DNA of 64,000 bases, taken from assembly GCF_006438825.1 (NCBI RefSeq), contig NZ_RCZP01000014.1, positions 54,994-118,993 on the forward strand. Direction: 5' to 3'. The position numbers were made by a program, and so were the translations under genes. The notes under the pieces were generated by a model. The model was not told the DNA's origin. It did no database searches and saw only the letters and a list, made by a program, of their open reading frames with translations. Shown piece by piece: positions 42,967 to 53,000 of this stretch; positions within the stretch are counted from its first letter, which is position 1; each line of letters begins with the position of its first letter. The DNA comes from Muricoccus nepalensis (GTDB taxonomy: Bacteria; Pseudomonadota; Alphaproteobacteria; Acetobacterales; Acetobacteraceae).

Positions 42967-43838
42967 CGGCGCCGCCGCGGGTTGATGACCTGGCGGAGCT
43001 GGTCGCCGACGAGGTTGATGGCCAGCACCGTCACCATGAGCGCGATGCCCGGATAGACCGAGATCCAGTAGCGCCCCGAGAGCATGAACTGGAAGCCGTT
43101 GGCAATCAGCAGCCCGAGCGAGGGCCGCGTGACCGGCAGGCCGAGGCCGAGGAAGCTCAGCGTGGCCTCCAGCGAGATGGCGGTCGCGACCTGCACCGTG
43201 ACCACCACGATCAGCGGCGGCAGCGTGTTCGGCAGGAGGTGGCGCAGCAGCACGCGCGGGCCCGAAAGGGGGGTGGAGAGCGCGGCCTCGACATAGTCCT
43301 TCCGCCGCTCTGCCGAAGCCGCGCCGAAGGCCGTGCGGGCGAAGTAGGCGTATTGCGCGGCCACCAGCGCCGCCATGAGCTGCGGCACGCCCTGCCCGAG
43401 CATGGCGACGAGCACGAGGGCGAGGAGGATGGCGGGCAGGGAGAGCTGCAGGTCGACGATCCGCATCGCCACCGCGCCGAACCACCCGCCGTAATAGGCC
43501 GCGGTGAGGCCGATGGCCGTCCCCAGCGTCAGCGCGACGGCCCCCGCCGTGACGGCGATGGAGAGGCTCAGCCGCAGCCCGTAGAGGATCGCGGAGAGAA
43601 GGTCCCGCCCCGCGTTGTCGGTGCCGAGCAGGTGCACGTACTCGCCGGACCCGACGCTGCCCGGCTCCAGTCTGGCGTCCATCAAGTCCAGCGCGGACTG
43701 GTCGTAGGGGTCCTGCGGCGCGATCCAGGGCGCGAGGAGCGCGAGGGCCGCGATCACCACCACCACGGCGAGGGCGACCACCGCCGTCGGCGAGCGCCGG
43801 TACTCCCGCCAGCCGTCGAGGAGCGCCTCGCGGTTCAT
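42963..43838 (-). CDS. Dipeptide-type ABC transporter permease, DppC-like
   Basis: A 291-residue permease with an N-terminal membrane segment (about 17-38), the DppC block LGTDNAGRDLLSAILYGLRLSL in parts, and the EAA-type loop FGAASAERRKDYVEAALS. Five to six membrane segments in all; ends in a short Arg-rich tail. ATG at 43838, overlapping the DppB stop by four bases. Confidence 0.94.
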   Translation of the reverse strand: MNREALLDGWREYRRSPTAVVALAVVVVIAALALLAPWIAPQDPYDQSALDLMDARLEPGSVGSGEYVHLLGTDNAGRDLLSAILYGLRLSLSIAVTAGAVALTLGTAIGLTAAYYGGWFGAVAMRIVDLQLSLPAILLALVLVAMLGQGVPQLMAALVAAQYAYFARTAFGAASAERRKDYVEAALSTPLSGPRVLLRHLLPNTLPPLIVVVTVQVATAISLEATLSFLGLGLPVTRPSLGLLIANGFQFMLSGRYWISVYPGIALMVTVLAINLVGDQLRQVINPRRRR

Positions 43839-44791
43839 CGGGTGCGCACCCGCGGGTCGAGGAAGCCGTAGGTCAGCTCCACCGCGAGGTTGATCATGAC
43901 GAAGAGCAGCACGACGAGGATGAGGTAGGCCACCATGACCGGCCGGTCGAGGGAGGTGATGCTCTCGATGACGAGCTTGCCCATCCCTGGCCAGTTGAAC
44001 ACCGTCTCCGTCACGACCGCGAAGGCGATGGTGGAGCCGAACTCGAGGCCGAGCACGGTGACGATCGGGATGCCGATGTTCTTCAGCACGTGGAGTCCCA
44101 CGACCTGCCGCTCCGGCAGGCCCTGCGCGCGGGCGAAGCGGACGTGCTCGCTGCCCATCACCTCCTCGGTCCCCGCGCGCACGAGGCGGATGAGGAGGCC
44201 GAGCTTGAACAGGGATAGGTTCAGCGCTGGCAGCAGCAGGTAGGTCCAGCCCTCCCGCGTCCAGAGGCTGAGGCCGAGCGCCCCGGCCGGCCCGCGTCCG
44301 CCGGAGGGCAGCCAGCGCATCTCGACCGAAAAGAAGAGGATGAGCAGCAGCCCGACCCAGAAGGTGGGCACGGAGAAGCCGAGCGTGGAGAAGGCCATGA
44401 TCGCCTTGCTGAGCCGTGAGTCCGGCCGGTACCCCGCCCAGAGCCCGAGCGGCAGGCCGAGCACCGCCGCGATGAGCAGCGCCACGACCGTGAGCTCAAG
44501 CGTGGCCGGCAGGCGCGAGAGGATGAGCGAGAGGACGGGGATGCGGAACACGAAGCTGTTCCCGAAGTCCCCCCGCAGCACGTTGCCGAGGAAGTGCCCG
44601 TACTGCTGCCACAGCGGCAGGTCGAGGCCGTATTGCCGGATGATCGCCGCGCGCATGGCCTGCGTCGCAGCGGGGTCAATGAGGACGTCGATCGGGTTGC
44701 CGATGGCGTAGACGCCGAGGAAGACGAGCACCGACATCACGAGCATGACGAGGACGGCCTGGGCGAGCCGCCCTAGCAGGAATCCCGTCAC
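43835..44791 (-). CDS. Dipeptide-type ABC transporter permease, DppB-like
   Basis: A 318-residue permease with six membrane segments and DppB blocks: the N-terminal segment FLLGRLAQAVLVMLVMSVLVF in parts, IRQYGLDLPLWQQYGHFL, GDFGNSFVF, and the EAA loop RFARAQGLPERQVVGLHVLKN in parts. The GTG start at 44791 overlaps the binding-protein stop (GTGA). Forms the membrane pore with the DppC-like protein. Confidence 0.94.
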   Translation of the reverse strand: MTGFLLGRLAQAVLVMLVMSVLVFLGVYAIGNPIDVLIDPAATQAMRAAIIRQYGLDLPLWQQYGHFLGNVLRGDFGNSFVFRIPVLSLILSRLPATLELTVVALLIAAVLGLPLGLWAGYRPDSRLSKAIMAFSTLGFSVPTFWVGLLLILFFSVEMRWLPSGGRGPAGALGLSLWTREGWTYLLLPALNLSLFKLGLLIRLVRAGTEEVMGSEHVRFARAQGLPERQVVGLHVLKNIGIPIVTVLGLEFGSTIAFAVVTETVFNWPGMGKLVIESITSLDRPVMVAYLILVVLLFVMINLAVELTYGFLDPRVRTR

Positions 44792-46389
44792 GCGCCCTTC
44801 GGCGAGACGAGATGGGCAAGCGTCTCCTGGTCCACGCGGGGGGTGAAGGACAGCTTGTTCTTGCCCATGGCCCAGACGGTCTGGGGCATGACGATGGGCA
44901 GCATCGGGCGCTCGCGCATGCTGATCTCGGCGGCGCGCGCGAACATCTCCCGCCGCTTCGCGTCGTCGAGCGTGCGCGATCCGTCCAGCAGCAGCGCGTT
45001 CACCTCGGGGTTAGAGTAGCCCGAGCGGTTGAAGTTGCCGAGCCCGACCGAGGGATCGGGTCCGTGGATCATGGCGCCGTAGGTGTAGGCGGCCTCGCCG
45101 GTCAGCGTGCCCCAGCCCGACATCTGCAGGCTGTACTCGCCGCGCGTGCTCGCCGGGAAGAACACCGTGCCGGTCACCGCGTTGGGGTTCGCCTTCACGC
45201 CGACGCGCGACCACTGCTGCGCCAGCGCCTCGCAGAGCGCGCTGTCGCCGGGCAGGCGGTTGCTGGTGGCGTGGAAGTCGACCTCGAAGCCGCGGGGATA
45301 GCCGGCCTCGGCCAGCAGGGCGCGGGCGCGGGCGAGGTCGGGCCGGCGCTCCGGCAGGTTGGGGCTCGCGCCGAAGAAGCTGTCGGGCATGAGCTGCGAC
45401 ATGGGCTTGGCCAGCCCTTCGAAGACCACGCGGGAGAGGGCGCGGCGGTCGATGGCGAGGTCCATCGCCTCGCGCACCCGGGGGTCGCGGAAGGGGTTGG
45501 CCGGGATCTCGCGGCCGTCCACCTTCGCCAGGCGCGGCAGCTTCTCGGCGAGGGTGAAGTAGACGTTGAAGACGTAGACGCTGTCGCCCACCACCACGTC
45601 CATGGTCGGGTCGCGCTGGAGGGAGGCGACGTCGGTGGCCGGGACGTAGTTGATCATGTCCACTTGGCCGCTCTTGAGCGCCGCGATGCGGGCCGCGTCG
45701 TTCGGGATCTCCCGCCGGATCACCCGCGCCCAGGGCTGCGGCGCGCCCTCCTTCAGGCCCCACCAGCCGTCGAAGCGCTCCAGCACGAGGTCCCCGCGCG
45801 GCTCCCAGCGGACGTAGCGGAAGGGGCCGGTGCCGATGGCGGCCGTGCCGGCGTTGAACTCCTCGTTCCGCGGCGCGGGGCCGATCTTGCGGGAGACGAT
45901 CATCAGCCGAGCGAAGTCGTTCGGCAGGGTGGGCGCGGGGCCGTCGGTGACGAAGCGGACGGTCAGCGGGTCCACCACCTCCGCGCTCTTCGCGCGCTTG
46001 GTGTAGAGCGTCATGGACATCGGCCCCGTCACCTGCGGGATCCGCTCGAGGGAGAACTTCACGTCCTCCGCCGTGAAGGGCGAGCCGTCGTGGAAGGTGA
46101 CGCCATCCCGGAGCTTGAACTCCCAGGTCGTCTCGTCCACCGCGCGCCAGGAGGTGGCCAGCCCCGGCTTGAGCACGAGGTTCTCGTCCTGCGCAACGAG
46201 GCTGTCGTAGACGTGCCGCAGCGCCTCGATATGGCCGCCGAGCGTCGACCAGTGCGGGTCGATGCTCTCCGGCCCCGTGCGCACGCCGACCGTGAGCTGC
46301 CGCCCGGCCGCGGCGGGCTGGGCGAGGGCGAGGTGGCCCGGGAGAAGGGCGGCGGCCGTGCTGGCCGACAGGAGCTGGCGACGGTTCAT
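44788..46389 (-). CDS. Peptide/opine/nickel-type (family 5) ABC transporter binding protein
   Basis: A 533-residue periplasmic binding protein with signal peptide (about 1-23, ending HLALAQ). SBP_bac_5 marks: ESIDPHWSTLGGHIEALRHVYDSLV in parts, PGLATSWRAVDETTWEFKLRDGV in parts, FHDGSPFTAEDVKFSLERI in parts, and the C-terminal FARAAEISMRERPMLPI. Ligands of this family include peptides, but also glutathione, opines and nickel. First gene of a complete DppABCDF-order operon with overlaps throughout. The ATG at 46389 follows AAGGG. Divergent from a creatininase-like gene over 124 bases, which hints that the imported compound may be a cyclic or amide-containing molecule. Confidence 0.93.
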   Translation of the reverse strand: MNRRQLLSASTAAALLPGHLALAQPAAAGRQLTVGVRTGPESIDPHWSTLGGHIEALRHVYDSLVAQDENLVLKPGLATSWRAVDETTWEFKLRDGVTFHDGSPFTAEDVKFSLERIPQVTGPMSMTLYTKRAKSAEVVDPLTVRFVTDGPAPTLPNDFARLMIVSRKIGPAPRNEEFNAGTAAIGTGPFRYVRWEPRGDLVLERFDGWWGLKEGAPQPWARVIRREIPNDAARIAALKSGQVDMINYVPATDVASLQRDPTMDVVVGDSVYVFNVYFTLAEKLPRLAKVDGREIPANPFRDPRVREAMDLAIDRRALSRVVFEGLAKPMSQLMPDSFFGASPNLPERRPDLARARALLAEAGYPRGFEVDFHATSNRLPGDSALCEALAQQWSRVGVKANPNAVTGTVFFPASTRGEYSLQMSGWGTLTGEAAYTYGAMIHGPDPSVGLGNFNRSGYSNPEVNALLLDGSRTLDDAKRREMFARAAEISMRERPMLPIVMPQTVWAMGKNKLSFTPRVDQETLAHLVSPKGA

Positions 46390-46513
46390 GGGGCGACCCT
46401 TGCTGGAGACGGGGCGGCGCGCAAGGCGGCTGGCGCTGCCGCCCCCTCGCGCCGATGATGCGGCGCCGCAGGGTAGGTAGGGCCTTCGCCAGGCGTCAAC
46501 GGGAGGGGTGGGG

Positions 46514-47218
46514 ATGCGGATCGCGGAGATGGACTGGCGGGCGGCCGAGGACTGGCTCGCGCGGGACGATCGTTGCGTCCTGCCGCTCGGCAGCACGGAG
46601 CAGCACGCGGGCCTCAGCCTGAGCGTGGACAGCATCCTCGGCGAGCGCGTGGCGGCCGAGGCGGCGGCGCCGCTCGGCGTGCCGGTCTTCCCCGTGCTCG
46701 CCTACGGCATCACCCCCGCCTTCGCCGCCTACCCGGGCACGGTGAGCCTGCGGGCCGGGACCTACCTCGCCATCCTCACCGAGATCCTCGATGGGCTCTA
46801 CGCGCAGGGCTTCCGGCGCATCCTCCTCTGCAACGGCCACGGCGGCAACGCGCCCGGCGCGGCCGCCACGCAGGAGTTCATGGGCGGGCACCCGGATTGC
46901 CGCGCGCGCTGGCACGACTGGTGGCGCGCGCCGCGGACGCTGGCGGCCGTCCACGCCACCGACCCCGTGGCGAGCCACGCGAGCTGGATGGAGAACTTTC
47001 CCTGGACCCGCCTCGCCGGCGCGCCGCCGCCGCCCGCGGAGGGCAAGCCGATGACGGACCTCGACCGCCTCCGCGCCCTGCCGCCCGACGCCGTTCGCGC
47101 GCAACTCGGCGACGGCAACTTCGGCGGTCTCTACCAGCGGCCGGACGAGGAGATGCTCCAAATCTGGGAGGTCGCCGTGGCGGAGACGCGCGACCTCCTC
47201 GATAACGGCTGGGCCTAG
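46514..47218 (+). CDS. Creatininase-family metal-dependent amidohydrolase
   Basis: A 234-residue member of the creatininase family. Metal-binding blocks are LPLGSTEQHAG with Glu29 and His31, SVDSILGERVA, and LLCNGHGGNAPG near 107-112. The family opens cyclic amides such as creatinine, or acts in mycofactocin, F420 and riboflavin-linked pathways. ATG at 46514 after GGGAGGGG; a GTG two codons earlier is possible. Cytoplasmic. It sits divergent to the Dpp-type importer and convergent with an SDR (four-base overlap of the ends). Probably hydrolyses the imported compound, by context only. Confidence 0.9.
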   Translation: MRIAEMDWRAAEDWLARDDRCVLPLGSTEQHAGLSLSVDSILGERVAAEAAAPLGVPVFPVLAYGITPAFAAYPGTVSLRAGTYLAILTEILDGLYAQGFRRILLCNGHGGNAPGAAATQEFMGGHPDCRARWHDWWRAPRTLAAVHATDPVASHASWMENFPWTRLAGAPPPPAEGKPMTDLDRLRALPPDAVRAQLGDGNFGGLYQRPDEEMLQIWEVAVAETRDLLDNGWA

Positions 47219-47967
47219 CGCCCGCCGTCCACCGACAGCACCTGCCCGTTGACGAAGCCCGCAAGCGGCCCCGCGAAGAACAGCACCGCGTCCGCGATGT
47301 CCTGCGGCGTCCCGAGGCGGCGGAGCGCGATGCGGGCGACGAGGTCGCGCTGCCCCTGCTCGCCGTAGCCATCCCACTGCGCGTTGCTGGCGGGGTTGGA
47401 GGGGATGAAGCCGGGCGCCACGCTGTTGACCGTGATCCCGTGCGGGCCGAGCTCGTGCGCGAGCTGCCGGGTGAGCCCGACCACCGCGTGCTTCGCGCTG
47501 CAGTAGCTCTGGATTCCCGTGAGCGACGCCTGGAGCCCCGCGCCCGAGGAGATGTTCACGATGCGCCCGCGCCCGGCGCGCTTCATCCTGGGCGCCGCGG
47601 CGCGGCAGAGCGCGAAGGCGGCGTTGAGGTTGATGGCGAGGACGCGGTCCCAGTCCTCGTCGGAGACGGTCTCAACGGGCTGGAAGACCTGCCCCGCGAC
47701 CCCGCCCGCGTTGTTCACGAGGACCGAGACCGGCCCGCCCGCCTCATGCTCTACCCGCGCGATCCAGGCGGCCGCGGCGCGGCGGTCGGCGAGGTCCACC
47801 GCGGCCATGGCGATGCCGGCGCGCGCCGCCTCCGCGATCGAGGCGTCGTCGGGGCCGCAGCCCCAGACCCGCGCGCCGAGCCGCGCGAAGCTCTCCGCGA
47901 TGCAGCGGCCCAGCCCGTGCCCCGCGCCGCTCACCGCCACCACGGCGTCGTCGAAGCGAAGGTTCAC
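47215..47967 (-). CDS. SDR-family oxidoreductase
   Basis: A 250-residue classical SDR. Cofactor loop VSGAGHGLGRCIAESF, acidic residue region CGPDDAS, LVNNAGGVAGQVF, active site NISSGAGLQASLTG with YCSAK, and PGFIPSNPASN. The C terminus DAVLFFAGPLAGFVNGQVLSVDGG in parts is standard. GTG start at 47967 overlaps the stop of the ketopantoate-reductase-like gene by four bases. Substrate unknown; probably a hydroxy/keto step in the same cassette. Confidence 0.9.
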   Translation of the reverse strand: MNLRFDDAVVAVSGAGHGLGRCIAESFARLGARVWGCGPDDASIAEAARAGIAMAAVDLADRRAAAAWIARVEHEAGGPVSVLVNNAGGVAGQVFQPVETVSDEDWDRVLAINLNAAFALCRAAAPRMKRAGRGRIVNISSGAGLQASLTGIQSYCSAKHAVVGLTRQLAHELGPHGITVNSVAPGFIPSNPASNAQWDGYGEQGQRDLVARIALRRLGTPQDIADAVLFFAGPLAGFVNGQVLSVDGGR

Positions 47968-48992
47968 GGGACTAGCTCCAGCAGGTTGGCGTCGTCCAGC
48001 GGCCGTCGGCCGTCCTCGATCTCGTGGATCAGCGCGGCGAGCTTGCGGAGGCCGGGGCAGGGGAGGCCGTGCGCCTCGCCCGCCGCGATCACGGGCAGGA
48101 CCTGCATGTCCACCTCCGTGCGGCGCCGGCGGACCGCGAGGTCGCGCCAGATGCCCGAATGGGTCTTCGCGCTGCCGCGGTTGAAGCGCTCCATGGCCGC
48201 GATGGAGGCGCGCGCGGCCTCGGGCGGCGCGCCCGGGCGGAAGGCCTCGGGGTCGAAGCCGTTGAAGCCGCGGGGCGCCACGCCCTCGGCGATGGCGACC
48301 GCGACCGCCTCCTCGCCCAGGCGCCGGAAGGCCAGCTCCAGCTCGGGCCGGGCGAAGGCGTCGGCGATGCTGGACTGGCCGAGCGCCTGGGCGAAGAGCA
48401 TCGCCCCATAGGCCAGCTTGCCCCAGAGATAGGCGTGGATGTCGTCAGTCAGGATCGCCTCGGGCTCGAAGCGGCGGAGCGTCTCGAGCAGCGCGCGCAG
48501 CCGCGGCGTCTCGCGCCCGTCGAGCTCGCCGAGCACCACCGCGGCGCGGTTGCCGAGGAGGACGTGGCCGGGCTCGATGTAGTCCGCGCCGAAGTTGACG
48601 AAGGCGCCCATCGTCCGCTCGCGCCCGACGATCCCGGCGATCACCGCCTCGCAGAGCCCGTTCTGCAGCGACACCACGACGCCGCCGGGCGCGAGATGCG
48701 GCGCGAGGGCGCGGCAGGCCTCCTCTGTGTGGTGCGCCTTCACGCAGAGAAGCACGCGGTCCCAGAGCCCCCGCACCTCCTCGGGCCGCATCGCCGGCGC
48801 GGAGACGGCGAGGGACGCGACGGGCCCCGTGATCCGCAGGCCGCGCGCCGGGTCGCGGATGGCGTCGACGTGCTCGGGCACGACGTCCACGAAGGTGACG
48901 TCGAGGCCGTCCCGGCGAAGGAAGGCGCCGACCGTCCCGCCGATCGCGCCCGCGCCCCAGACCAGGATCGGCCCGTCCTCCGCCTCCAGCAT
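47964..48992 (-). CDS. Ketopantoate reductase family protein (PanE-like)
   Basis: A 342-residue NADPH-dependent reductase. The Rossmann start ILVWGAGAIGGTVGAFLRRDG in parts has GxGxxG at about 13-18. Further blocks are LLCVKAHHTEEA, VVSLQNGLCEAVI, and the catalytic Lys in LWGKLAYGAML. The C terminus with DMQVLPVIAAGEAHGLPCP in parts is typical. Several paralogues in such genomes act on other 2-keto acids, so I do not name it panE. The ATG at 48992 follows GGGGGAG; a very long open frame upstream is not coding. Coupled to the SDR gene and divergent from a deacetylase gene over about 150 bases. Confidence 0.9.
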   Translation of the reverse strand: MLEAEDGPILVWGAGAIGGTVGAFLRRDGLDVTFVDVVPEHVDAIRDPARGLRITGPVASLAVSAPAMRPEEVRGLWDRVLLCVKAHHTEEACRALAPHLAPGGVVVSLQNGLCEAVIAGIVGRERTMGAFVNFGADYIEPGHVLLGNRAAVVLGELDGRETPRLRALLETLRRFEPEAILTDDIHAYLWGKLAYGAMLFAQALGQSSIADAFARPELELAFRRLGEEAVAVAIAEGVAPRGFNGFDPEAFRPGAPPEAARASIAAMERFNRGSAKTHSGIWRDLAVRRRRTEVDMQVLPVIAAGEAHGLPCPGLRKLAALIHEIEDGRRPLDDANLLELVP

Positions 48993-49037
48993 CCGCTCTC
49001 CCCCGTCCACCGCGCCAGGGTTGCCGGAAACGCGCGG

Positions 49038-49079
49038 CCTGGGAAGCCCGGCCTGGGAAGCCTCGCCTGGGAAGCCCGG
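49038..49079. repeat. 14-bp tandem repeat, three copies
   Basis: CCTGGGAAGCCCGG at 49038, CCTGGGAAGCCTCG at 49052, CCTGGGAAGCCCGG at 49066. It lies in the divergent region between the PanE-like gene and the deacetylase gene, about 60 bases from the latter. Confidence 0.9.
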
Positions 49080-49139
49080 GCCGTGTTGCCTTCGGCCGCG
49101 GCGCGCCGGAGGATGGGCGGGGACGACGAAAGGACCGCC

Positions 49140-50051
49140 ATGACCGACGCCCCCCATCCCGAGGGCGAGCCCTGGGCCTGGCCCGAGGCCACCTGGCGCC
49201 GCATCGTCGGGCGGGCGCGGGCCGGGCGGAGCCTGGCGCCGCGGGCCTGGCCGGGCGGGGCGCGCTGCGCCGTCGCAGTCTCCTTCGACGCGGACCACGA
49301 CACCATCCCGCTCCGCGACGCCGACGAGAGCCCGATGCGCATCAGCCAGGGCCAGTACGGCAACCGGAGCGCGATGCCCCGCATCCTGCGCCTGCTGGAG
49401 CGCGAGGCGATCCCGGCGAGCTTCTTCTACCCGGCGGTCTCGGCCCTCCTCTACCCCGAGGAGGTCCGCGCCGTCGCGGGCGCGGGGCACGAGGTCGGCA
49501 TCCACTCCTGGATCCACGAGGCGAACACGCGCCTGCCCCCCGGCGTCGAGCGCGACCTCACCTTCCGCGCGGCCGATACGCTGGAGCGGCTCGCCGGCAC
49601 CCGCCCCGTGGGCATCCGCACGGCGAGCTGGGACTTTTCCGTCGACACCCTGCCCATCATCCGCGAGCTCGGCCTGCTCTACGACAGCAGCCTCATGGCC
49701 GACGACGACCCCTACGAGCTCGTGGCGGAGGGCGAGCCGACGGGGATCGTCGAGCTGCCGCCGGAATGGATCCGCGACGACGCCGTCTACTACAACTTCG
49801 TCCGCTTCAGCGCGCTCCGCCCCTACACGCCGCCCTCCGCGGTGCTCGAGATCTTCAAGGCGGAGTTCGACGGCGCCTGGGAGGAGGGCGGGCTCTTCCT
49901 GCTGACGCTCCACCCGCACGTCTCCGGCCACCGCTCCCGCCTGCCGGTGCTGGAGCGCCTGGTCGAGCACGCGAAGGCCCGCGGCGGCTGCTGGTTCGCC
50001 ACCCACGCGGAGGTGGCGCGCTGGTGCCGGGAGAACGCGCCCCCGGCCTGA
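49140..50051 (+). CDS. Polysaccharide deacetylase family protein, cytoplasmic type
   Basis: A 303-residue NodB-fold protein. Motif 1 is VAVSFDADHDT, motif 2 GIHSWIHE, motif 3 RTASWDFS, and the late block LTLHPHVSGHRSR. This set matches the peptidoglycan-deacetylase-like / cyclic imidase subgroup (HpPgdA-type), which lacks a signal peptide and often acts on small cyclic imides rather than polymers. The ATG at 49140 follows AAAGGA. Neighbours (creatininase, importer, SDR, PanE-like) fit small-molecule catabolism better than cell-wall work. It converges on the hybrid kinase, 29 bases apart. Confidence 0.88.
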   Translation: MTDAPHPEGEPWAWPEATWRRIVGRARAGRSLAPRAWPGGARCAVAVSFDADHDTIPLRDADESPMRISQGQYGNRSAMPRILRLLEREAIPASFFYPAVSALLYPEEVRAVAGAGHEVGIHSWIHEANTRLPPGVERDLTFRAADTLERLAGTRPVGIRTASWDFSVDTLPIIRELGLLYDSSLMADDDPYELVAEGEPTGIVELPPEWIRDDAVYYNFVRFSALRPYTPPSAVLEIFKAEFDGAWEEGGLFLLTLHPHVSGHRSRLPVLERLVEHAKARGGCWFATHAEVARWCRENAPPA

Positions 50052-50080
50052 GGCTCCCTCCCTTGGCGCGCCGCCCGGCC

Positions 50081-53000
50081 TCAGGCGCCGGGATGCGCCG
50101 CCTGGCCGAGGAGGGCGAGCATGGCCGCCTCGATGGCCGCCGGCGAGGTCGGCTTGCGCAGGAGCGTGAACGGTCCCTCCTCCGTCGCCCGCCGGACGTC
50201 GGCGGGATCCGCGTCGCCGGTGTGGCCCGTCACCAGCACGGCGGGCAGGCCGGGCAGCCGGGCGCGCGCCGCGTGGACGAGGGCCAGGCCGTCCAGCCCG
50301 CCGGGCATCGCGAGGTCGGTGACGATCGCGTCCACCGCACCCCCCGCGTCGAGATGGGCGAGGGCGGCGGCCGCGTCCTCGGCCTCCGCGACCAGGTGGC
50401 CCTCGTCGGCGAAGCTCGCCGCCAGAGTCGCGCGCACGTCGGCCTCGTCGTCGACGACGAGCACGCGCAGGAGGGCGCCGCGGCGCCTGCCGACGGCCGT
50501 CCCCGCCGGGGCCGGCGCGCCCGCGGCGCGCTCCGCCGCGGCGGGCAGGAGCAGCGCGACCGTGGTGCCGCGCCCGCGCACGCTCTCGATCGTCAGCGCG
50601 CCGCCGGACTGCTCGGCGAAGGCGCGGGCCATGGCGAGGCCGAGGCCCGTGCCCTTGCCCTTCGGCTTCGTCGTGAAGAAGGGCTCCGTCACGCGCGCGA
50701 GGACGTCGGCGGTCATGCCCTCCCCGTCGTCGGTCACGGAGAGGCGGACATAGCCGCCCGGCGGCAGGCCCGCGCGCCCGCCCGCCGCGCTCTCGGCCGC
50801 GAGGACGACCGTGCCCTGGCCGCCGGCGAGCGCGTCGCGCGCGTTCGTCACGAGGTTCACGAGGGCGGCCTCGAGCTGCCCCGCGTCGGCCATCGCGCAG
50901 GGCACCGCGGCCGGCGCGACCGTCCGGAGCGTCACGGAGGGGCCGAGCGTGGGGCGGAGCATCGTCGCCATGTCCGAGAGGAGGACGAGCGGGTCCACCG
51001 GGGCCGCCGCGAGCTCCTTGTGCCGGGAGAAGGCGAGCAGGCGCCCGGTGACGGAGGCGCCGCGCTCCGCGGCGTCCGCGGCGAGCGACAGGAAGGAGCG
51101 CGCCGCCTCCGGGTCGTGCCCGAGGCGGCGGGAGGCGAGGGTGACGCCGCCCTGCACCGCCTGCAGGACGTTGTTGAAGTCGTGCGCGATGCCCCCGGCC
51201 AGGCGCCCGAGCGCCTCCATCCGCGCGGCCTGGGCGAGGCGCCGCTCGCTGTCCGCCAGCGCCGCCGTCCGCTCCTGCACCAGCGCCTCCAGCTCGTCGC
51301 GCGAGCGCGCGAGGACGGCCTCGGCCGCGCGCTGGTCCGTCACGTCGGTGTGGACGCCCACCCATTCGCGGATCTCCCCGGAGGGATCGAAGGCGGGGAC
51401 GGCCCGCACGGCGAAGCGCCGCCAGGCGCCGTCCCGGCAGCGGACCCGGTGCTCGAAGACGAAGAGGGAACGGGCGGCGAGCGCGGCCTCCCAGGCGTCG
51501 ATCGTCGGCTGCGCGTCCTCGGGGTGCACGGCGCGCGACCAGCCGTAGCCCTCGTACTCCGCGCGGGTCTGGCCGGTCAGCGCGGCCCAGGCGGGCTGCT
51601 CGCCCTCCATCTGGCCGACCGCGTTGTTCGTCCAGACGATGCCGCTCACCGCCTCCACCGCGGCGCGGAAGCGCGTCTCGCTCTCGCGCAGCGCGATCTC
51701 GGCGCGGCGGGTCTCCGTCACGTCGCGCGCGACGGAGAGCAGCCGGGGCGCGGCCTCCCCGGTGCCCGGCAGCGGGGTGACGGTCACGTCCCACCACTTC
51801 GGGGCGCCCTTCGCCGTCGGGCCGAAGGCGGTGTAGCGGCCCGCGCGTCCGGCCCGCGCCTCCGCGATCGCGGCCGCGACGGCCGCCTGGGACTCCGCGG
51901 GCCAGAGGACGTCAACGGGCTCGCCCAGGATGGTCGAGAGGTCGTCGATCTCCTTCTGGCAGCGCCCCGCCTCGTTCATGAAGGCGATGCGGGCCTCGGC
52001 GTCGAGCACGACGATGCAGTCCGAGGTGCCGGCGAGGATGCTGCGGCCGAAGGCCTCGCTCGCCGCCAGCGCGGCCTCGGCCCGCCGGCGCTGCCAGGCG
52101 AGGGCGACGAGGTGCGCGAGGGTGTGCAGGAGCTCCACGTCCTCGGGCTCGAAGGCCTCGCGCCGGGTGCTCGCGAAGGAGAGGGTGCCGATCAGGCGCC
52201 CGTCCGCGCCGATCAGCGGGCTGCCCGCGTAGGCGGTGATGCCGATGGGCCGGATGAAGTTCCCGAGCGGGTCGGCCGCGATCCGCTGGGCGTCGGCCGT
52301 GACCGGCCCGCCCTGCGCCGCCACCTCCCCGCAGAAGGACCCGCCGAAGGGCAGCCGGCGCGAGGCCTCGAGGAAGCGCCCGGGAAGGCCGGGCGCCGCG
52401 ACCAGGCGCAGCCCCGCGTCCTCCTCCTCGACGGCGTAGTTGAAGCAGATGTCGGCCCCGAGATGCGGCGCCACCATCGCGAAGAGGCGTTCCGTCAGCG
52501 CGGCGTCGGTGCGCGGGTGCGGCTCGAGGATGATGCTCGACGCCTCCAGCAGGAGCGCCTGGCGCTCGGCCTGGCGCGACAGCGCGACCGCGGCCCGGCG
52601 GCGGGCGGTGACGTCGCGCATCACCCCGCGCTGCAGGACGGGGCGCCCGTCCGGGCCGGCGACGCCCTCGCCGGCGGAAGCGATCCAGCGGGCCTCCTCC
52701 CCCGTCCCCACGCGGAACTCGATGCCCGGCAGCGGCCCGACGATCCCGGAGCCCGCCTCGGCATGGGCCGCGAGCCGCTCCCGGTCCTCGGGATGCACCC
52801 GGTCCATAATGGTGTCGAAGCTCTGCCGGCCATCGGCCGCGACCTCCTCCGGCGGGACTCCCCAGAGTTTGAAGGTGCCGGGCGACCAGCGGCGCTCGCC
52901 GGTGGCGAGGTCGCGCTCCCAGACACCGACGCCCCCCGCCTCCTGCGCCAGGCGGAGCCGCGCCTCGCTCTCGCCGAGCGCCGCCTCGCCGCGCCGCACC

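Noticed and set aside
47964..48992. Naming the PanE-like gene panE
   Set aside because: It is coupled to an SDR in a catabolic setting, and such genomes carry several paralogues. The substrate cannot be fixed from sequence.
49000..51797. A very long open extension upstream of the PanE-like gene
   Set aside because: It overlaps real genes in other frames and has no domain content before MLEAEDGPILVWGAG.
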